Source of the DNA: Pholiota molesta | Lineage: Eukaryota > Basidiomycota > Agaricomycetes > Agaricales > Strophariaceae | DNA length: 64,000 nt | Direction: 5' to 3' | Assembly: GCA_014925825.1 (NCBI GenBank) | Contig: JACGCK010000004.1 | Span: 558,001 to 622,000, forward strand | Part shown: in pieces, positions 20,690 through 33,400 of the stretch | How positions within the stretch are numbered: position 1 is the first letter of the stretch | Layout of the letters: each line of letters starts with the position of its first letter | The notes under the pieces: model-generated | What the model was told of the DNA's origin: nothing | Databases searched by the model: none | What the model saw: only the letters and a program-made list of their open reading frames with translations | Position numbers and translations under genes: made by a program

Positions 20690-21130
20690 CCCGGTTTCGA
20701 ACTATTTCGAATAAGTTAGGAATTTTTGAGATATTCTTATTTATTTACTTGTACGCCAATAGTAGTCTATATTTAAGTTCTTGTCGATGCCACTTTTCGT
20801 CCTATTTATTTCGGGTCAGATGAATGGGAATAGACTGAGGCATGACTTGTGTGTGTACCCACAACTAAAGGCGATGTCCTGAAAAATAGAAGGCAATGGT
20901 CGCGAAAGGTATATGTTCTACTAAATATGTAGGCCAGATAGATTGGAATGGCAGGTATGGATTGTAAAATATGTACGGAATGGATTAGTGTAAGTATGAG
21001 AAATTTACCAGGGCGTAAGTAAGACACTTGAGCTTGCGGGAAAGAGATGACGAAGATAGAGGAGAAATTAGGAAGTGGAAAGAGAAAAGGAAGCACTGGA
21101 ACGCGGATACTAGTTCTAGTAAGCACAGCT
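20690..21130. other. Convergent 3' intergenic region
   Basis: 440 bp between convergent stop codons, AT-rich near 20700-20780. It contains 3' untranslated sequence of both genes. The minus-strand open frame here reads into the J-protein 3' region and has no domain. Confidence 0.45.
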
Positions 21131-23661
21131 TTATGCTTTGCCGTCTCCGGTCTGCTTGTCCTTGTTCTCCTTCTCTTTTTCGGCTTTGAGCATTTCTTCT
21201 CGCTTTGCCTTGGCTGCATTCGTCGCTGGCTTCTTGCTCTTGGGTTGAGCAGCTTCGTGTACCATTCTATCGGCGAGCAAACGTAATTTATCATCAGAGA
21301 AGGGCAATAATAACAGAACTCCAAGGCAACTTACCGCTCAAGCTCCCGACGCTCTTCGTCAGATTCATCAGGTACAGCAGCTTTAAAAATAGCGCCAGTT
21401 AGAAGTAAAGCCTATATGAATAGCGTTATTCAATGATCGTTACGTAGAAGCCTATATAATAATCACCTTAGCCCTGTTGATAAGGACCGTCTCAGATACT
21501 CCAGGCTCTTTGAGGACATTCTCCACTACCTGGATAGGCCAAGAAGTCAGTCCACAGGCACAACAAAGGGACATGTACGCAGTATCAACATACCCCCGAA
21601 GAACCTGGATGACTTCCAACCGTGCACCACGCCATGAAGCAAGCATGATCTAAAAGCGCAAACAAGAAGGAGCCAAATGAATACCCTGTTTCCAAGCGCA
21701 ACAAAAGGCAACGGTGACAAACCTTCCCAGTAACGTCCATCTCAAGCGCACGCAGTTGATCCTCGGCTATCTCGCCCTTGGCCTGTGCCTTCTCCATTTC
21801 CTATAAGCGCACAGGTGTGATGTCATTTACATGAACGCAGCAGTCCATGAGCGAATCAAGCTCACCAGCATCAGATCACGGACACTCAACCTAGGATAGG
21901 AATAAGAAATGATTCCGAGAGAGGATAGGAGAAGTAGACTGACGCGCTGCCAATAACACCCCAGACATCTTTGGCTAAAGTGCCTTTTTCCTTGAGCCTC
22001 GAGAAAAATCCGGGACTGCGAGTAATGTCTAATTAGACGAAATGAACCTTTTGCTGCAGGATACGCTACTTACATTCCCAAGAACTTGCGAGACTTCATG
22101 AACGACGATGCTTTCATGATATACACCCCGCCAATTGTGTGCAAAAGCTATCCAATTGGACCGAGAAAGAAAAGCGGAAATCAGAGATCTCACCCAGATA
22201 AAAAAAGGAATATCGCGCACCTCAACGCCAAAGCTCTCCAACTTGAGATCTTCCACCTCTCTCCGCATCTTCGCCTCAAACGCCAACGTCTCCGGGTCAT
22301 CCTTACCGCCCGGATCCTTCGCCTCGACGAACGGCCGAATTCGCTCAATCATCTTCTGCGTGAGCATCGACACGCGCGCCTCCATCGCCTCCCGCCGCGC
22401 CTTCTCGTGCTCGCGCAGCTTCTCCCTCTGCTCTGCCTTGCGCTTTGCCGCCTCGCGCCTCTCTGCTTCGCGCGCCTCCCGCTCCGAGGCCGCGTTCGAC
22501 GCCATGGAGGTGCTGGTGCCCGCGGCAGTCGCGCCGCCGACGTGGGGCACGAGATGCGAGCCGCCACTGGCTGCGGAAGATGTTCCCGGGACGGTGGTGG
22601 GGGTGACAACGGCGGGCGCGGGGGTGGCGGCAGAGACGCCGTTGGTGGGCCGCGGCTCGGCGTGGGCGGCAGGAGCGGGAGGAGCGTGTGCGGTCGAGGG
22701 ACCCGCTGCGGATGTCGATCCAAAGGCGCCATCCTGCACCGTCGACGTCGACGGTCCGCCTGCATTCATCTGCTTCTCGATCTCCGCTTTTTCTTCTTCT
22801 GTCATCATCGTGGTAGCCACGGAAGTCATGTCTTTCATGATCGAAATCTCGCCAATCTAATGGTTATAGAATATACGATTGCAGCAGTCATGGTCAGTGA
22901 CATGTGGTTGCTTGCAGTAGAGGATGAGATAGAAGTGGACACGACATACATAATCGACGAAACGTTCTCCTCCGAACACGTTGGCGAAAAAGCCTGCAGC
23001 ATCCTCCATGTTCACCGGACCCTCTTTATCGACCTATAGAAAACACCATGATTAATCATCGCGGCCCAATTTCATATGTCTTCAGATAAGGCATACCATC
23101 TTCTTGCCATTTTTGTCGTAAACAGCACGCAGGTTCTACAGACAGAAAACCAGAATGTGAGGAAGCAAGTTCTTTTATATCATCCCAATTGAATGAACGG
23201 TACGCGAGCAACCTACAGGATCAGACAACACTTGATACGCTTTGCTACAATGACGATCCGGCACGCCACATCAGCGATAGCTCGGCGCAGTGAACATTAA
23301 AGAAACAGCTCACCTGATATCCTTGAACTTCTCTTCCGCATCTGCAGATGGATTCTTGTCGGGGTGATACTGATCAAATGGTGATGAAATAGCGCAAGTA
23401 ACACAGCATTAGGATTAAATTTCCGCAATTGAGAGACGCAGGGACAGGAACAATGAGGGCCGACGGACCTTCATAGCTTGCTTCCGATACGCTTTCTTCA
23501 ACACCGTATCATCCGCATCGACTGGGACATCCAGCTGATCAATTCAGCAGTGCCAGCAAGAAGGGGCGGAACAGGAAACATCTGACGTTAGTCCACATTG
23601 CAGAGGATGTTATTTGGCCAGCACGCACCAGATCATAGTATTCAGTCTCAACGGGGGCCAT
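21131..23661 (-). CDS. J-domain co-chaperone with DnaJ-X domain (Caj1/Djp1-like)
   Basis: Class C J-protein that stimulates an Hsp70 ATPase. The ATG at 23661 begins MAPVETEYYDLLDVP, then ADDTVLKKAYRKQAMK, with the HPD motif in YHPDKNPSADAEEKFKDI (about 23335-23370) and AYQVLSDPNLRAVYDKNGKK. Next is EGPVNMEDAAGFFANVFGG, typical of the DnaJ-X family. A long Ala/Pro/Thr-rich linker (about 22500-22800) leads to a charged coiled coil (REAERREAAKRKAEQREKL) and the DnaJ-X domain (IGGVYIMKASSFMKSRKFLG, KAQAKGEIAEDQLRALEMDV). The Lys/Glu-rich tail ends TGDGKA at 21131. Yeast relatives act in peroxisomal protein import (Djp1) or at the plasma membrane (Caj1). Localisation here is not evident. Confidence 0.9.
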
Positions 23662-24511
23662 GGTTTCGATGTTCCACCGTTATCGTGAAGATGTATAGGT
23701 AGTAAGAATATAGCGTATGCGAGCTTTTTCTTGTGCTAAGCGACGGCGATGGGGTAATGATGAACGCAGGGCAAGACAGAGCAGAGCAGAGCAGGGCTAG
23801 ACGGTGTGAAGGGTGGCGTTCAAATGTGGGCCAGGAAGTGCGGACAAGACGTCAAGTGTTCAGTTGATGCTAACAAGGCGCCCACAACAAAGGCTGTGAC
23901 TGGGAGGATGGAAGATGCCGTGCAGCCCGACAGTGTTCGCAGTCCACAGTAGCAGTAGGTCGTGGTTGGAGAGGAGACTCGTCGACTTCAAAACTTACAG
24001 CACCGCTCGAGTCGCTCGGCACTCGTCTGTGCAAAATCTCGTGACTCTGCCGAAGTCAAGCAAATCAAGTGTAAATTGCTACTTACAGCGCTTATTCTCG
24101 CGTGAACGGCTGTTGGCACACATCCACGTATACTACACATGCAAGGCTTGTCGCTGATAAGAGGGTGACTACAAAAGTCTTTGCGGCGATAATTAATGAT
24201 TGCACAGTGTTCAGGTTGAGTAGTAATGATGATGACAGGAATGCGCAAACAATGATAATGAAGTGTATATACAGCGGCCGAATGTGATGCTACATACATG
24301 ACAGGGTGTCGAAAGAAAAATGATGATACGATAAAATGCAATGGCGTGGCGTGAAGGTGGTGTAAAAAATGCGGTCTCCAGAGCGTAAAGAGGGTTGGCG
24401 CAAGAGGGAGTAAGAATATGGTGAAAGATGCTCTCGAGATGGATACAACGAATTACTGAATAATGATAGAGCGAAGGAGCAAACGGCCCAGAGCAGAAAC
24501 TGCGGTGTATA
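23662..24511. promoter_or_regulatory. Upstream region of the J-protein gene
   Basis: 850 bp with no supported gene. CAGAG is repeated in tandem at about 23777-23797. I found no convincing heat-shock element. The right part is probably 3' untranslated sequence of the minus-strand gene ending at 24512. Confidence 0.4.
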
Positions 24512-25400
24512 TCAATCCCCGTCCCGCACCTCCTCAGCCGAGAATCTCACCGCCTTCTTGGGCTGCAAGTCTGATGTGCTGCCGCGGGGAGAAATCGGAG
24601 GCGACGACATCAGCGGAGGCGCCGAGGCCCCCGACCGACTATGTGGCAAGAACCGCGCCATCCGAACTTTTATCGCTGCAAAGGAGCGTGGCGCATGGGA
24701 CGACGACGGCGTCATAGACGTTACCGTCGTCGTCGACCCTGAGGCGCTTGAGAACGGGGGGCTGACCGCCGGACTGCTTGAGGATGACGTGACCGTCGTT
24801 GCCGACGGCTTTTTGAGTGATGAGCGTGTGGGCGGTGGGGGCAGGGTGATGGGTGTCGTGCGGTGGTGGGGGTGGGCTTCGTATGGGTTCGCTGAGTGCG
24901 GCGCCGAGTTGCGCTGTGAGAAGGCATATGGGGAGGGTGCGAGCGGGCGCAGGTGCGGAGTGCGCGAGAGATGCAGGCCCATGGCGATCTGCTCTATCGT
25001 CGGGCGCGAGGATGATGGATCTGGGTCTCTGAATTGCTGCCGCTGCTGTGGAATGGACGACGAAGACTCAGCGATGGTTGAGTACTTGGCAGATTTCTAA
25101 ACAACGCAGAGCGTGGTGAGTGATAGGTGGCAGACAAGCAGCGAAAACGGGGGTGCGCACTGAGTACTGCGAGTGATGCGGCTTCTTCGTCGCTGATGCG
25201 GGCGTGAGCGTGCGCTTGACGGAATGGATAAGGCGCGACGCTGCCTTGGGGCGGGGGGAGGATGAGGAGTTGTCTGGGGGCGGCATCTGGGTCTGCGTCG
25301 CTGGGCGGGGTATGACGGTTGTGTCGCGGGCGCGGTGGGGGCTACGCGCTGGGTGGGTAGCGCGAGGATGGGGCAGCCTCTGGGGCTCTGTGGAGGACAT
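24512..25400 (-). CDS. Unrecognised low-complexity protein with RVxF-like motif
   Basis: I do not recognise the family. The ATG at 25400 starts MSSTEPQRLPHPRATHPARS and the exon ends near SATKKPHHSQYS. An intron (about 25095-25165) joins YSTIAESSSSIPQQRQQFRD and RPTIEQIAMGLHLSRTPHLR. The remainder is Ser/Pro/Thr-rich (LPPPPTRSSLKKPSATTVTS) with a conserved-looking patch AAIKVRMARFLPHSRSG. It ends QPKKAVRFSAEEVRDGD at 24512. KAVRF fits the [RK]-x-V-x-F consensus for docking to protein phosphatase 1. IEQIAMGLHLSRTPHLR resembles a short linear motif seen in fungal disordered proteins. About 265 residues, probably largely disordered and nuclear or cytosolic. It lies 165 bp downstream of the CCCH gene on the same strand. 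Confidence 0.6.
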
Positions 25401-25565
25401 GCAGACAAGAACATGTACGGGTAGTAAACAGTCCAGACACGCGACCATATCCGCAGACGGTGGCAGTGCCGCTTACTACAACGGGCCATGTCACCAAGGT
25501 CTCACAGCCGCATCCGCAGATTACACAAAACATGTCATTCAAAATCAACGAAACACATACGCAAA

Positions 25566-27272
25566 TTACATATTCACTTCAAGATCAGCCATCTCAGAAT
25601 CAGACAAGTCCTCAACCTCGTCCTCCTCCTCGTTTTCATTTCCATCCTCGTCTTCCTCCTCCGACTCGGACTCCTCTTCCTCGCTGTCGCTTTCCTTAAA
25701 GGTCAGTGAAATAAACTCATCCCCAAGCTGCCCATCCTCGGCCGTCAGCATACGTGCATCGTCCGGCACATCACCAGCAGGTCCCTGTTTCTCACCGCCA
25801 ATCGGATCGGCAGCAACAGACAGAGCCCCACTGGCAGAGGCACCCGCAGACACCGCAGCCGCTGCAGCCTTCCTCTTCTGATTCGCCCGAATCACATGAG
25901 GCAGCTTGCACCCTTTCGTCCCACATGTTCCCTTCTCCGCAAAGTCAGGGCACTCCCTGACATGTTGGCGGTCGCACTCCAGCCCCTTTTCACAGTACCC
26001 TAGCACTGCAAAGTCGCGACACACACCCTCCCGCTTGCCCACATTTACATGCGGATACGGACACCTCTCTCGCGTGCATCGTCCCTTGTTCAGGAAGTGC
26101 ACACAGAGCGGCGTCCTCTCCGGCGTAGGATCGTGAGATAGGTTGCAGGTCTCCGCGGTGTTAGGACAGTTGCCTTGTAGGAAGGGCCAGCATATCGCAA
26201 TCTTCGCCGGATCGTGTTGATACATGCATGTTAGCCCCCGACTGCAGGTACCTAGAAATAGTTGTTCGTAGACGTAGAACACAAGAAAAAAGCAGAGAAT
26301 GCAATGTAAACATTGTATAGAGAAAAGATGCAAGCCCGACTCCCCAAGACCATAGAATCATTTTGTAGTGACCAGGCCTTGAGGAGTTGGGTCGTAAAGA
26401 GCGGGGCGCACCTGTAGTCGTGAAGCGTGGACAAGGCTTGTCTACATACTTGTTCTGTCGTTTATTTGAAGTCTTTCGCGATGATCTACCAAAACACATC
26501 ATAACTGCATCTCGAAGAGAGAGAAAAGCCATCACATACGGATATGGTCGCCTTGTATTATTCAAAGTCATATTCCTGCCTCGCCGCGCCTTCAACTTGA
26601 AAGCACGACCAGGCGGGACATGACCCGGCTTGCGAATGTACTGTCGTTGGAGTTTTGTTGGTGTCGGTGTCGGTTTTCCAATAGATACTGGTTTTGTTGC
26701 CTTGGGTACTAGAGAGAAATTAAAAAAGCCAAACCCACAGCCCCGACCACGAAAAAGAAACGCACGATCTTTCCTAACGAGCGAGCGCCCCGAGGATTCA
26801 AACGCTACCCCGCCGAGAACTATCTCTTTCTTCTGGGTTCCTACACTAGATACTGGCTTACTACTAAAAGGAGGCGCGGTAGAAGGGGCGGCCGTTGACG
26901 AAGGTCCTGGGGTCGCTGGTGCTGATGTTGCTGGGGTTGTCGGTCTCGAATCCGGCCGTGATGGGCCAGCTGCATTCAGGCCAGGGCGGACATACTTGTT
27001 TGAAGGAGGCTTGTACCCTGGGTTGACGTAGCTGTTACTCCTACCCGTAGGATACGGCGCGTAATAATTGCTTGCAGGCTTGTGTCCGTAGTTGTTCCAT
27101 TGATTGCTGCTCTGAGTCGCCTTGTGTTGATTGATAGTTGCTACACAAAAATAAATAAAAAAGGTCAGGAAGGGGCGTATAATGCCACAACCGCCGATAC
27201 AATAACTTTACCTGTTAACCGTTCGATCTCGCTTTTAATCTGCGCTTCCGTCGCTGCCGCTGAGGATGTCAT
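25566..27272 (-). CDS. Five-finger CCCH zinc-finger protein (ZC3H3/Red5-like)
   Basis: RNA-binding protein with five tandem CCCH fingers, the arrangement of animal ZC3H3 and fission-yeast Red5, which act in nuclear mRNA 3'-end processing, export or decay (family knowledge; orthology inferred). The ATG at 27272 gives MTSSAAATEAQIKSEIERL, a short helical N-terminus. A Ser/Thr/Pro/Tyr-rich region (NSYVNPGYKPPSNKYVRPGL) follows, then basic RKPGHVPPGRAFKLKARRGR. Fingers in order: CPRFTTTG-TC-SRGLT-C, CWPFLQGNCPNTAETC, CVHFLNKGRCTRERC, CRDFAVLGYCEKGLEC and CPDFAEKGTCGTKGC, each followed by x3-H. The C-terminus is a long acidic tract (SDSEEEESESEEEDEDGN) ending ADLEVNM at 25566. At least two or three introns. 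Confidence 0.88.
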
Positions 27273-27786
27273 AACCGCTAAAAGAAAAGTCGTATCCTAT
27301 AGCTAGATTCCGCGTCTTGATGAATGTCTTGAGGCCTTGGGTATGTTCTGGTATGCTGTATGTCTGGAAAGGTTGTGGTGGTTGGATAACAAGAGTCAGG
27401 ATTGGTCAGCAGATAATGTTCGCCTCCCTTTATGTGCCCGAAATGGAAACAGGCCCCGCAACGTCCCGATATATTTTTGGCCTTTATTGGTCCACTTGCC
27501 CGCCGCCGTTACAAATAATACTGAACTACGGCCGGTAGGAGAAAAAAAAATACAGGCCATAGCACCGCTGATCTGCATAGATGACCTCTGGGAACTTAAG
27601 CATTTATAAATAATGCTACGGCAGGTGTAAACAGGTTTAAACCAGCACTATGTAAGGTCACAGAGCGATACTTGATCAGAAGACTGAGAAGTTATAGTCG
27701 GCCTTCTAAACACCAACATTTATTTGGATCTGGTACGCAAAGTCGATTGCCATTAACCACGAGGAAGCTGTATGCTGTTGGAAATT
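27273..27786. promoter_or_regulatory. Intergenic region between CCCH gene and CCZ1
   Basis: 513 bp between the CCCH start and the CCZ1 stop, both on the minus strand. It holds the CCCH promoter and the CCZ1 3' end. No gene, RNA or repeat recognised. Confidence 0.45.
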
Positions 27787-30151
27787 TCACCTCGCCCCTG
27801 ACGCCGTTTCCACCAAACCCGATTTCTTGACCACACCAGCCAATATGTTATCAACATCCGTCAGGCTTGTCTCTTTCCTAAAGACCTCCAAAAATACGGC
27901 GCCGTCCGTACTTGCAGCTGTGGGATCGATCGTCGATTTCCCTAGGCTGCGCTTAGCGATATGCCAATGTTGAGGATTTTGCCCTCTGGAAAAGACCTCC
28001 AAAATATCGGGATCCCTGTTGGAGAGACAGTCGGAATTAGAAATTGGATAAAAATGAAATCCAATTTGCCACTTACTTGTCTAAAATAGCTTTTGCATTG
28101 AAAAGATGAGTTGATGTCGAGGTGAAATCGGGACTACTGTGTGTAAATTGTCCGGTAGAGATGATGTATCGGTCTTGGGATTGAAGGATTTTCGATGCTG
28201 AGGGCAGAGAGTCAGAGACACTAGGGAAATGAATTAGTATTGTCAGAAGTTGGTAGAGTTTAAAGCGACAGAAAGGTACCAACTTTTTGAGATCAGCATT
28301 GTATATACCCGATTCAATGTCATCGAAGAGCTTCAGTGCCTCTTCTGCGGCAGCTTGAATATCAATTGTGTGCTGACTTTCGTCCGATTCATCTCTAGTA
28401 TCTATCAGTGCTAACATGAGACCATTCCTCTGAAAATAGACAAAAAATTAGGCGCCATCAAAGAACAACAATGATGAAAAGCTTACGATTAAGTAGTGTA
28501 TGGTTACTCTTCCGGTCGCAGTTGGATCTTGATAAGGCGCAATGTGCACTTTCGTCATAGTAAATTCGAGAAGCGGAGGCGGCGATGGAGGGGGCGTTTC
28601 TTCAGTAGGTTCATTGAAAAGGCCCGCTAAAGATGAAGATGTCGAAGCTGATGATTCTAAAACAAGTTCCCGTGGAACATCCTCTATATTTGTAGAGCCA
28701 TCCGGGTCAGAATTTTCTGGGAGGGAAGGGGCATCGTTATCGACTCGGGCGTTTCTGTCTTTCGACAATATTGACATAGAATCGGAAGAGATGGCATCTT
28801 CTAAAGCCTCGGTGTTTACCTCTACCTCCAGCTGTTTGGCGGTCTCGGGATGAGGAGGGTCTTCAGGCAACGGGACTTCATCCCCCTTCTTCTCTTTTAC
28901 ATCCCTCTCGCCTGCATTCTTTGGAGGCTGTCCCTTTCCAAACGTCAAATACCCCCAATTCCATTTTCGCATGTCCATGTTCATATTTAAGGTCGGCATA
29001 TTATTCAAGAAGTTTATCCCTCCTTCAGGATTGGAACGACTTGATGAACCTTTGACATAGGCATTTGAGATTTGCTTTCCACGGATAGTATCTACCGAGG
29101 AAGCAAGCGTATTAAGAGTGTCTGAGCTGTGCGATGGGTCTATCGGTGGCGGAATTAGGGAAGACAGATGTTCAGCCAGCGCTGGGCTGTAGTGGTTTTC
29201 AATATATCGCTGAGAGGGTATGATGTGGCGGCGTGCCAGCACCGCAGGTGTCAGATCGCTTGAGAGGTTTGTAGAGAATTCATCGACAATGGGTATTAAA
29301 GTAGAAAAATGAGGATGTAGAAGCGGACCTGTGATGCCTTAGGGACCAACTTGGAGAATTATAGATTGTACTCACCAAAATCCTCTCCAAGCGCAGGTCG
29401 ATCTTCTAAATCCCAAGACCACGCCCACACCGTCCAAAATCTTTCCAATTGTAACTCTAGCGCCTGTTGGCCCAGATTTACTAAGATCGACGCGAAGGAC
29501 CCATGGGTAAGCTAGAGGAAATCACGACATAGGTTTGTACTGGCAGAATGTACAAGAGACCAGAACGTACCTTGAATCTTTCATATCCCTTGAGAATATG
29601 TGCGCGTATAGCCCCATCATGCACCGAACCATCCTCATAATCATAGGTAGGCACTGGGTCTGGCGCTTTTCCTTTCTGGACTGCCTTTCCTTTTTGCTTT
29701 GCTTTGGCCTTGGGATCTACAGTTCTTGAGATCTTTGCGACTTCTATTCCCTGAATTCTCTGTTAAAGTGGGCCAGGCAGATGACGCCCAAGACTGACTG
29801 CGTGGATCCAGAAACCAGGCTCTGGGGATACCATGATCATCCGTCTCGATTGTGAGTGAACATTGTCGCATGAATTATCGGCGTTGAACAATCTATTTCG
29901 TGAAGATGCTGATGAATGGAGAATTCTTGCAAAGATCAGATGTACCCGTACTCAGCGAAGTTAATGAGCGCTTTTGCTAATCCTATCTGCCTCAGCATTC
30001 GATCTCTAGACACCGCCCGTTCTTTCGATGTATAGAAGAGGATATGTGCTTGTTCTTCCGCATCTTCGTTATCATCTTCAATAGGTCCACTCGGTTGAAG
30101 AGTTGGATTGTAGATTGTAAGATATAAGAGACTTGGGGGAGTACGGTTCAT
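27787..30151 (-). CDS. CCZ1: Vacuolar fusion protein Ccz1 (Mon1-Ccz1 Rab7 GEF subunit)
   Basis: Subunit of the Mon1-Ccz1 complex, the guanine-nucleotide exchange factor for Ypt7/Rab7 on late endosomes, autophagosomes and vacuoles. The first exon (ATG at 30151) carries the N-terminal longin domain: PPSLLYLTIYNPTLQP, DDNEDAEEQAHILFYTS, KERAVSRDRMLRQIGLAKAL. The next exon reads DNVHSQSRRMIMVSPEPGFW, typical of Ccz1/INTU/HPS4 longin domains. Later exons: DGAIRAHILKGYERFK, LELQLERFWTVWAWSWDLED, ARRHIIPSQRYIENHYSPAL, MRKWNWGYLTFGKGQ. A Ser/Glu-rich disordered region (about 28600-28900) separates it from the C-terminal longin-like domains (RNGLMLALIDTRDE, SQDRYIISTGQFTHSSPDF, DPDILEVFSRGQNPQHWHIA), ending VETASGAR at 27787. 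About 650 residues. Confidence 0.85.
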
Positions 30152-30426
30152 GGAGTCACGGTCATTGTTGCGAGTTACAGCGGATCAAGACATAACACTG
30201 TTGCATCGGCACAATCATAACATCATCAGAGCAAACATGTGCGCAGCATGTCATTTTGTAATTATGAGCGCAAATTTTGCAATAAATAAAATGCATCGAA
30301 TCAAGATTCATGAGTGTAATTACAGATGTTAATACAATAACTAATGGCTATAATACCAGCAATGCGGCGTAGAGCAAGTGGGGAGAATATATCGGGTGTG
30401 TGTGTAATGACCATCTCCGAGTGTAT
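30152..30426. other. Short intergenic region upstream of CCZ1
   Basis: About 275 bp between the CCZ1 start and the presumed USP stop. AT-rich, no gene recognised. Confidence 0.4.
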
Positions 30427-33400
30427 CTAAGTTGTCTTTTGAGAAGTTTCATATTTCGTGTCCATCGTTTTCGGGTCGTCCTTCTGAACATTCGCGTCAT
30501 TGAATGGGTCTGAATCCGAAGACTGGGAATAAGAGGGTGAGGCATGATTACTCACTTCATCCCAGTCGGACGGCCTAGCCTCATTTACTTCGACGGTGAA
30601 ATTGTTCAGAGAGTTCTCCCACTCAGCATCATGGTCCAGATCCGTGTCCAGTTCAACTTCGTTTGAGGAGGTAGGCGATGCTTTATTGGAGGGATCTGGA
30701 AAGTCGTATCGTTGCGCGGAGAGAAGGAGAGGGTCATTAGGGTAGGACGCGGGATAGTCATAGAAATCAGGCGGGTCATCTGTCGGAGGAGATGGGACGG
30801 AAGATCCAGCATTTGAATCGCTGGATCGTAGGTTCCATGGTCACTTTCGTGTAATGTTATGTCTGAAGATATTTCAGAGAAAAAAGGGAGTCTATCGCCG
30901 TTCGTAAAATCAGATGGTTCATTCGGAGGAGTTGGAAGTTGCGTGCCGATGACTACTTCCTGGCGCACCTGGGGCTCTATTTTAGGCTGTAATTTGGCTT
31001 CCTGAGTCTTCTGAAAAGATTTCCCTCCAAGGTGGGAGCTGGTACGACGCCTATAAAATAATAGATATGCATTGGCGTTCTATAAGAGTAGCGTAAACAA
31101 AAGTCAGTTCAGAAGGCTCAAAAGACAGCAATTGATACGAACCACAGAGTCGGAAGGCTGCGCAGTAGTAACGTAAGAGTCATCGAAATGGTACCACTTG
31201 TCGGTAAGATGGTTGTGAGCATAAGCGCGATAATGTCCGCCTCCTAAGCCCCCAAGATGTTCGTCGACGCCAAAAAGATCGTAAGTAAGAGGCTCATTTA
31301 GATTGCCGAGGTTGAGATTTTCAATATCAACGCCTTGCGCTAAAAGTCTCTTGGCTACATTTCTTTCACCGGCCATATCGCCAAGATCCAAGCCTTCGAT
31401 TGGGAATTCGACGTGAGCATCAATTTTATCGCGCAGAGAGCGATTGTTGCTAAACCTCTTCAAATGGACAACAAGGATGTCGGGCACCTTCCATAGATCG
31501 AACTTCTTGGTCGCTTGTTGATGTTTCTTACACTGTGGGCAATACCACAAGTCGTCTTCGCCAAGCTGCTCTTCCTTTGTAAATTCATCTAGACAATCCT
31601 GCAACGAAATGCCCTTGTGACGCTTCGCTGCATTGGCTTTTTGGCTTTCCTTGAATTCGGGATGAGTTAAGGTGTCGAAGTCATTCCAACGAGCATGTTC
31701 AAATTTGGGGCTATCGCCGAAGAAGTATGCTTTCTTGTCCTCATCGAATTCACAGTAGAGAGCATCGTGTTCGCGTAGAAGGCCAAGATGAGCGTCAGCA
31801 TCCTTGATGCGGCTCTCCCAAGATTCAAAGCGGTTGTTCGCCTGATACCCAGCCGCTGTTCCAAGATCCTTTTGGTTGATTTGCAACCGAAGGCTAAACA
31901 CATCCTTCTTTGCACCGATCTTGCGTAGAGGACGATGACCGCCCACAACTTCTTCCTCGTCCACTACCATTCGTTTTTCGTCGACGATATCTCCCTCGGG
32001 CGGAGGTGTCGCCTGCACGGTGACGACTTTGCCGTCCTCGGTGAATTCGGTGATTGACTCGATGGGAGGGAATGCATTGATGTGAATTGGCACTTCAGTA
32101 ATTTCTGAATCATCGTCGACTTCCCAAGCGAATAAATCTCTCGCATTGGCGGTCCACCGCTGCAAACGTTCCGTTACGAACTCATACAGATTGTTTAAAT
32201 CTGATGCTTGTTCTTCGTTGACTGCTATAACCATAGGGTACCCGAATGGTGTTGTGTTGTTAAGTCGAGACGAGAAGTAATTACCACCAGGTGCAGGTGA
32301 AGGCTTAGCATCCCACAGGAAGACTGGCACGATTATAGGGTCACCGGGTTGTTGCTTGTATGTCCTGCTTTGGCGAGCGTTGCACGGAAGTTCAAAGCAA
32401 ACAACGGTGTCGTTGTCTCCCATGTCGCCTACTGGTACCGAATCATCGAGGTTCTTGTAGAAACGGTGGTTAAAAACTTCCATAGTAAGTAGCTGAAAGA
32501 ATAAGAAAATTAGGTTTATGGAATGAAAGATGTAAAGCTACAAACATTTTCTGGAGGAGCTCCCATCCATCGTCCAATAAGCGCCTTGAGGTCCTTGAAA
32601 GAGGCATCTCTATTAATTTCGACGGAGATCTATATTGACAAGTTTAGTAAAGGCGCCTGGATAACATAAAGTAAAATAATACTGACTTTGAGATGGTGTT
32701 TGTCTAGATCCCATGGGATATAAAAGATAGTATGTGTCCACTTCTTTTGGATGGGAAGTGGAAGCGTAAGATACATGAAAGGATCAAAAGTAATGGAGAC
32801 CTGTCGAAGAGAGGAAAGGTTAAAAAAGTCTGCAGTCATATTCTCAAAAACAATCCCCACCTTCTGACATTCAGGGCATACGAGCGTGCTCCGGTATTGA
32901 CCTTGGAACAGATCGACAATGACGCTATCATTACGAAGCATATAACCTTCCCAAGATTTTTGCGCCAGTTTCACGAGTTCCAAATCACCCCCGCCCTCCC
33001 AATCAGGCTTCTCGACATAGGGCTTTTTGAGGACGCGATTTAAGTCTTCATGTAAACCATCAAGCAAAAAGGCGACGAGCTCTTGTGAATCATGTTGCTG
33101 GTAGCCATTAAATTGAGGCGCAAATCTCTGCAGCTGTGTCTTGAACTCCCGAGGGGAATACGACGTCGCCGTCCCAGTTGTAGACCAGATTCGCTGGAGG
33201 AGTGCACCGAATGCTTCTGCAATGGCTCCACCCATACCAAGTGGGTTGTCCTTGTTAAGTTCCTCACTATAAACCCCAGCTTCAAGGAACATCAGAAAAG
33301 CTTGTAATTTTTTGAGCAAAAAACATACTTAAAAAATATTCGGTGAGCTCCTGGTTATGGGCAAGGCATTGAAGAGCTGAGTTCATGAAACAGGTATTTC

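Noticed and set aside
22086..23039. 317-codon plus-strand frame, and other long plus-strand frames over the J-protein gene
   Set aside because: Antisense shadows of the Ala/Arg-rich linker. The minus strand has the J-domain HPD motif and family-matching exons.
25204..25881. 225-codon plus-strand Ser-rich frame
   Set aside because: Antisense to the acidic tail of the CCCH protein and to the adjacent low-complexity gene.
26770..26830. GATTCAAAC stretch resembling a tRNA B box
   Set aside because: It is antisense to coding sequence of the CCCH protein (FESSGR) and has no matching A box or acceptor stem.
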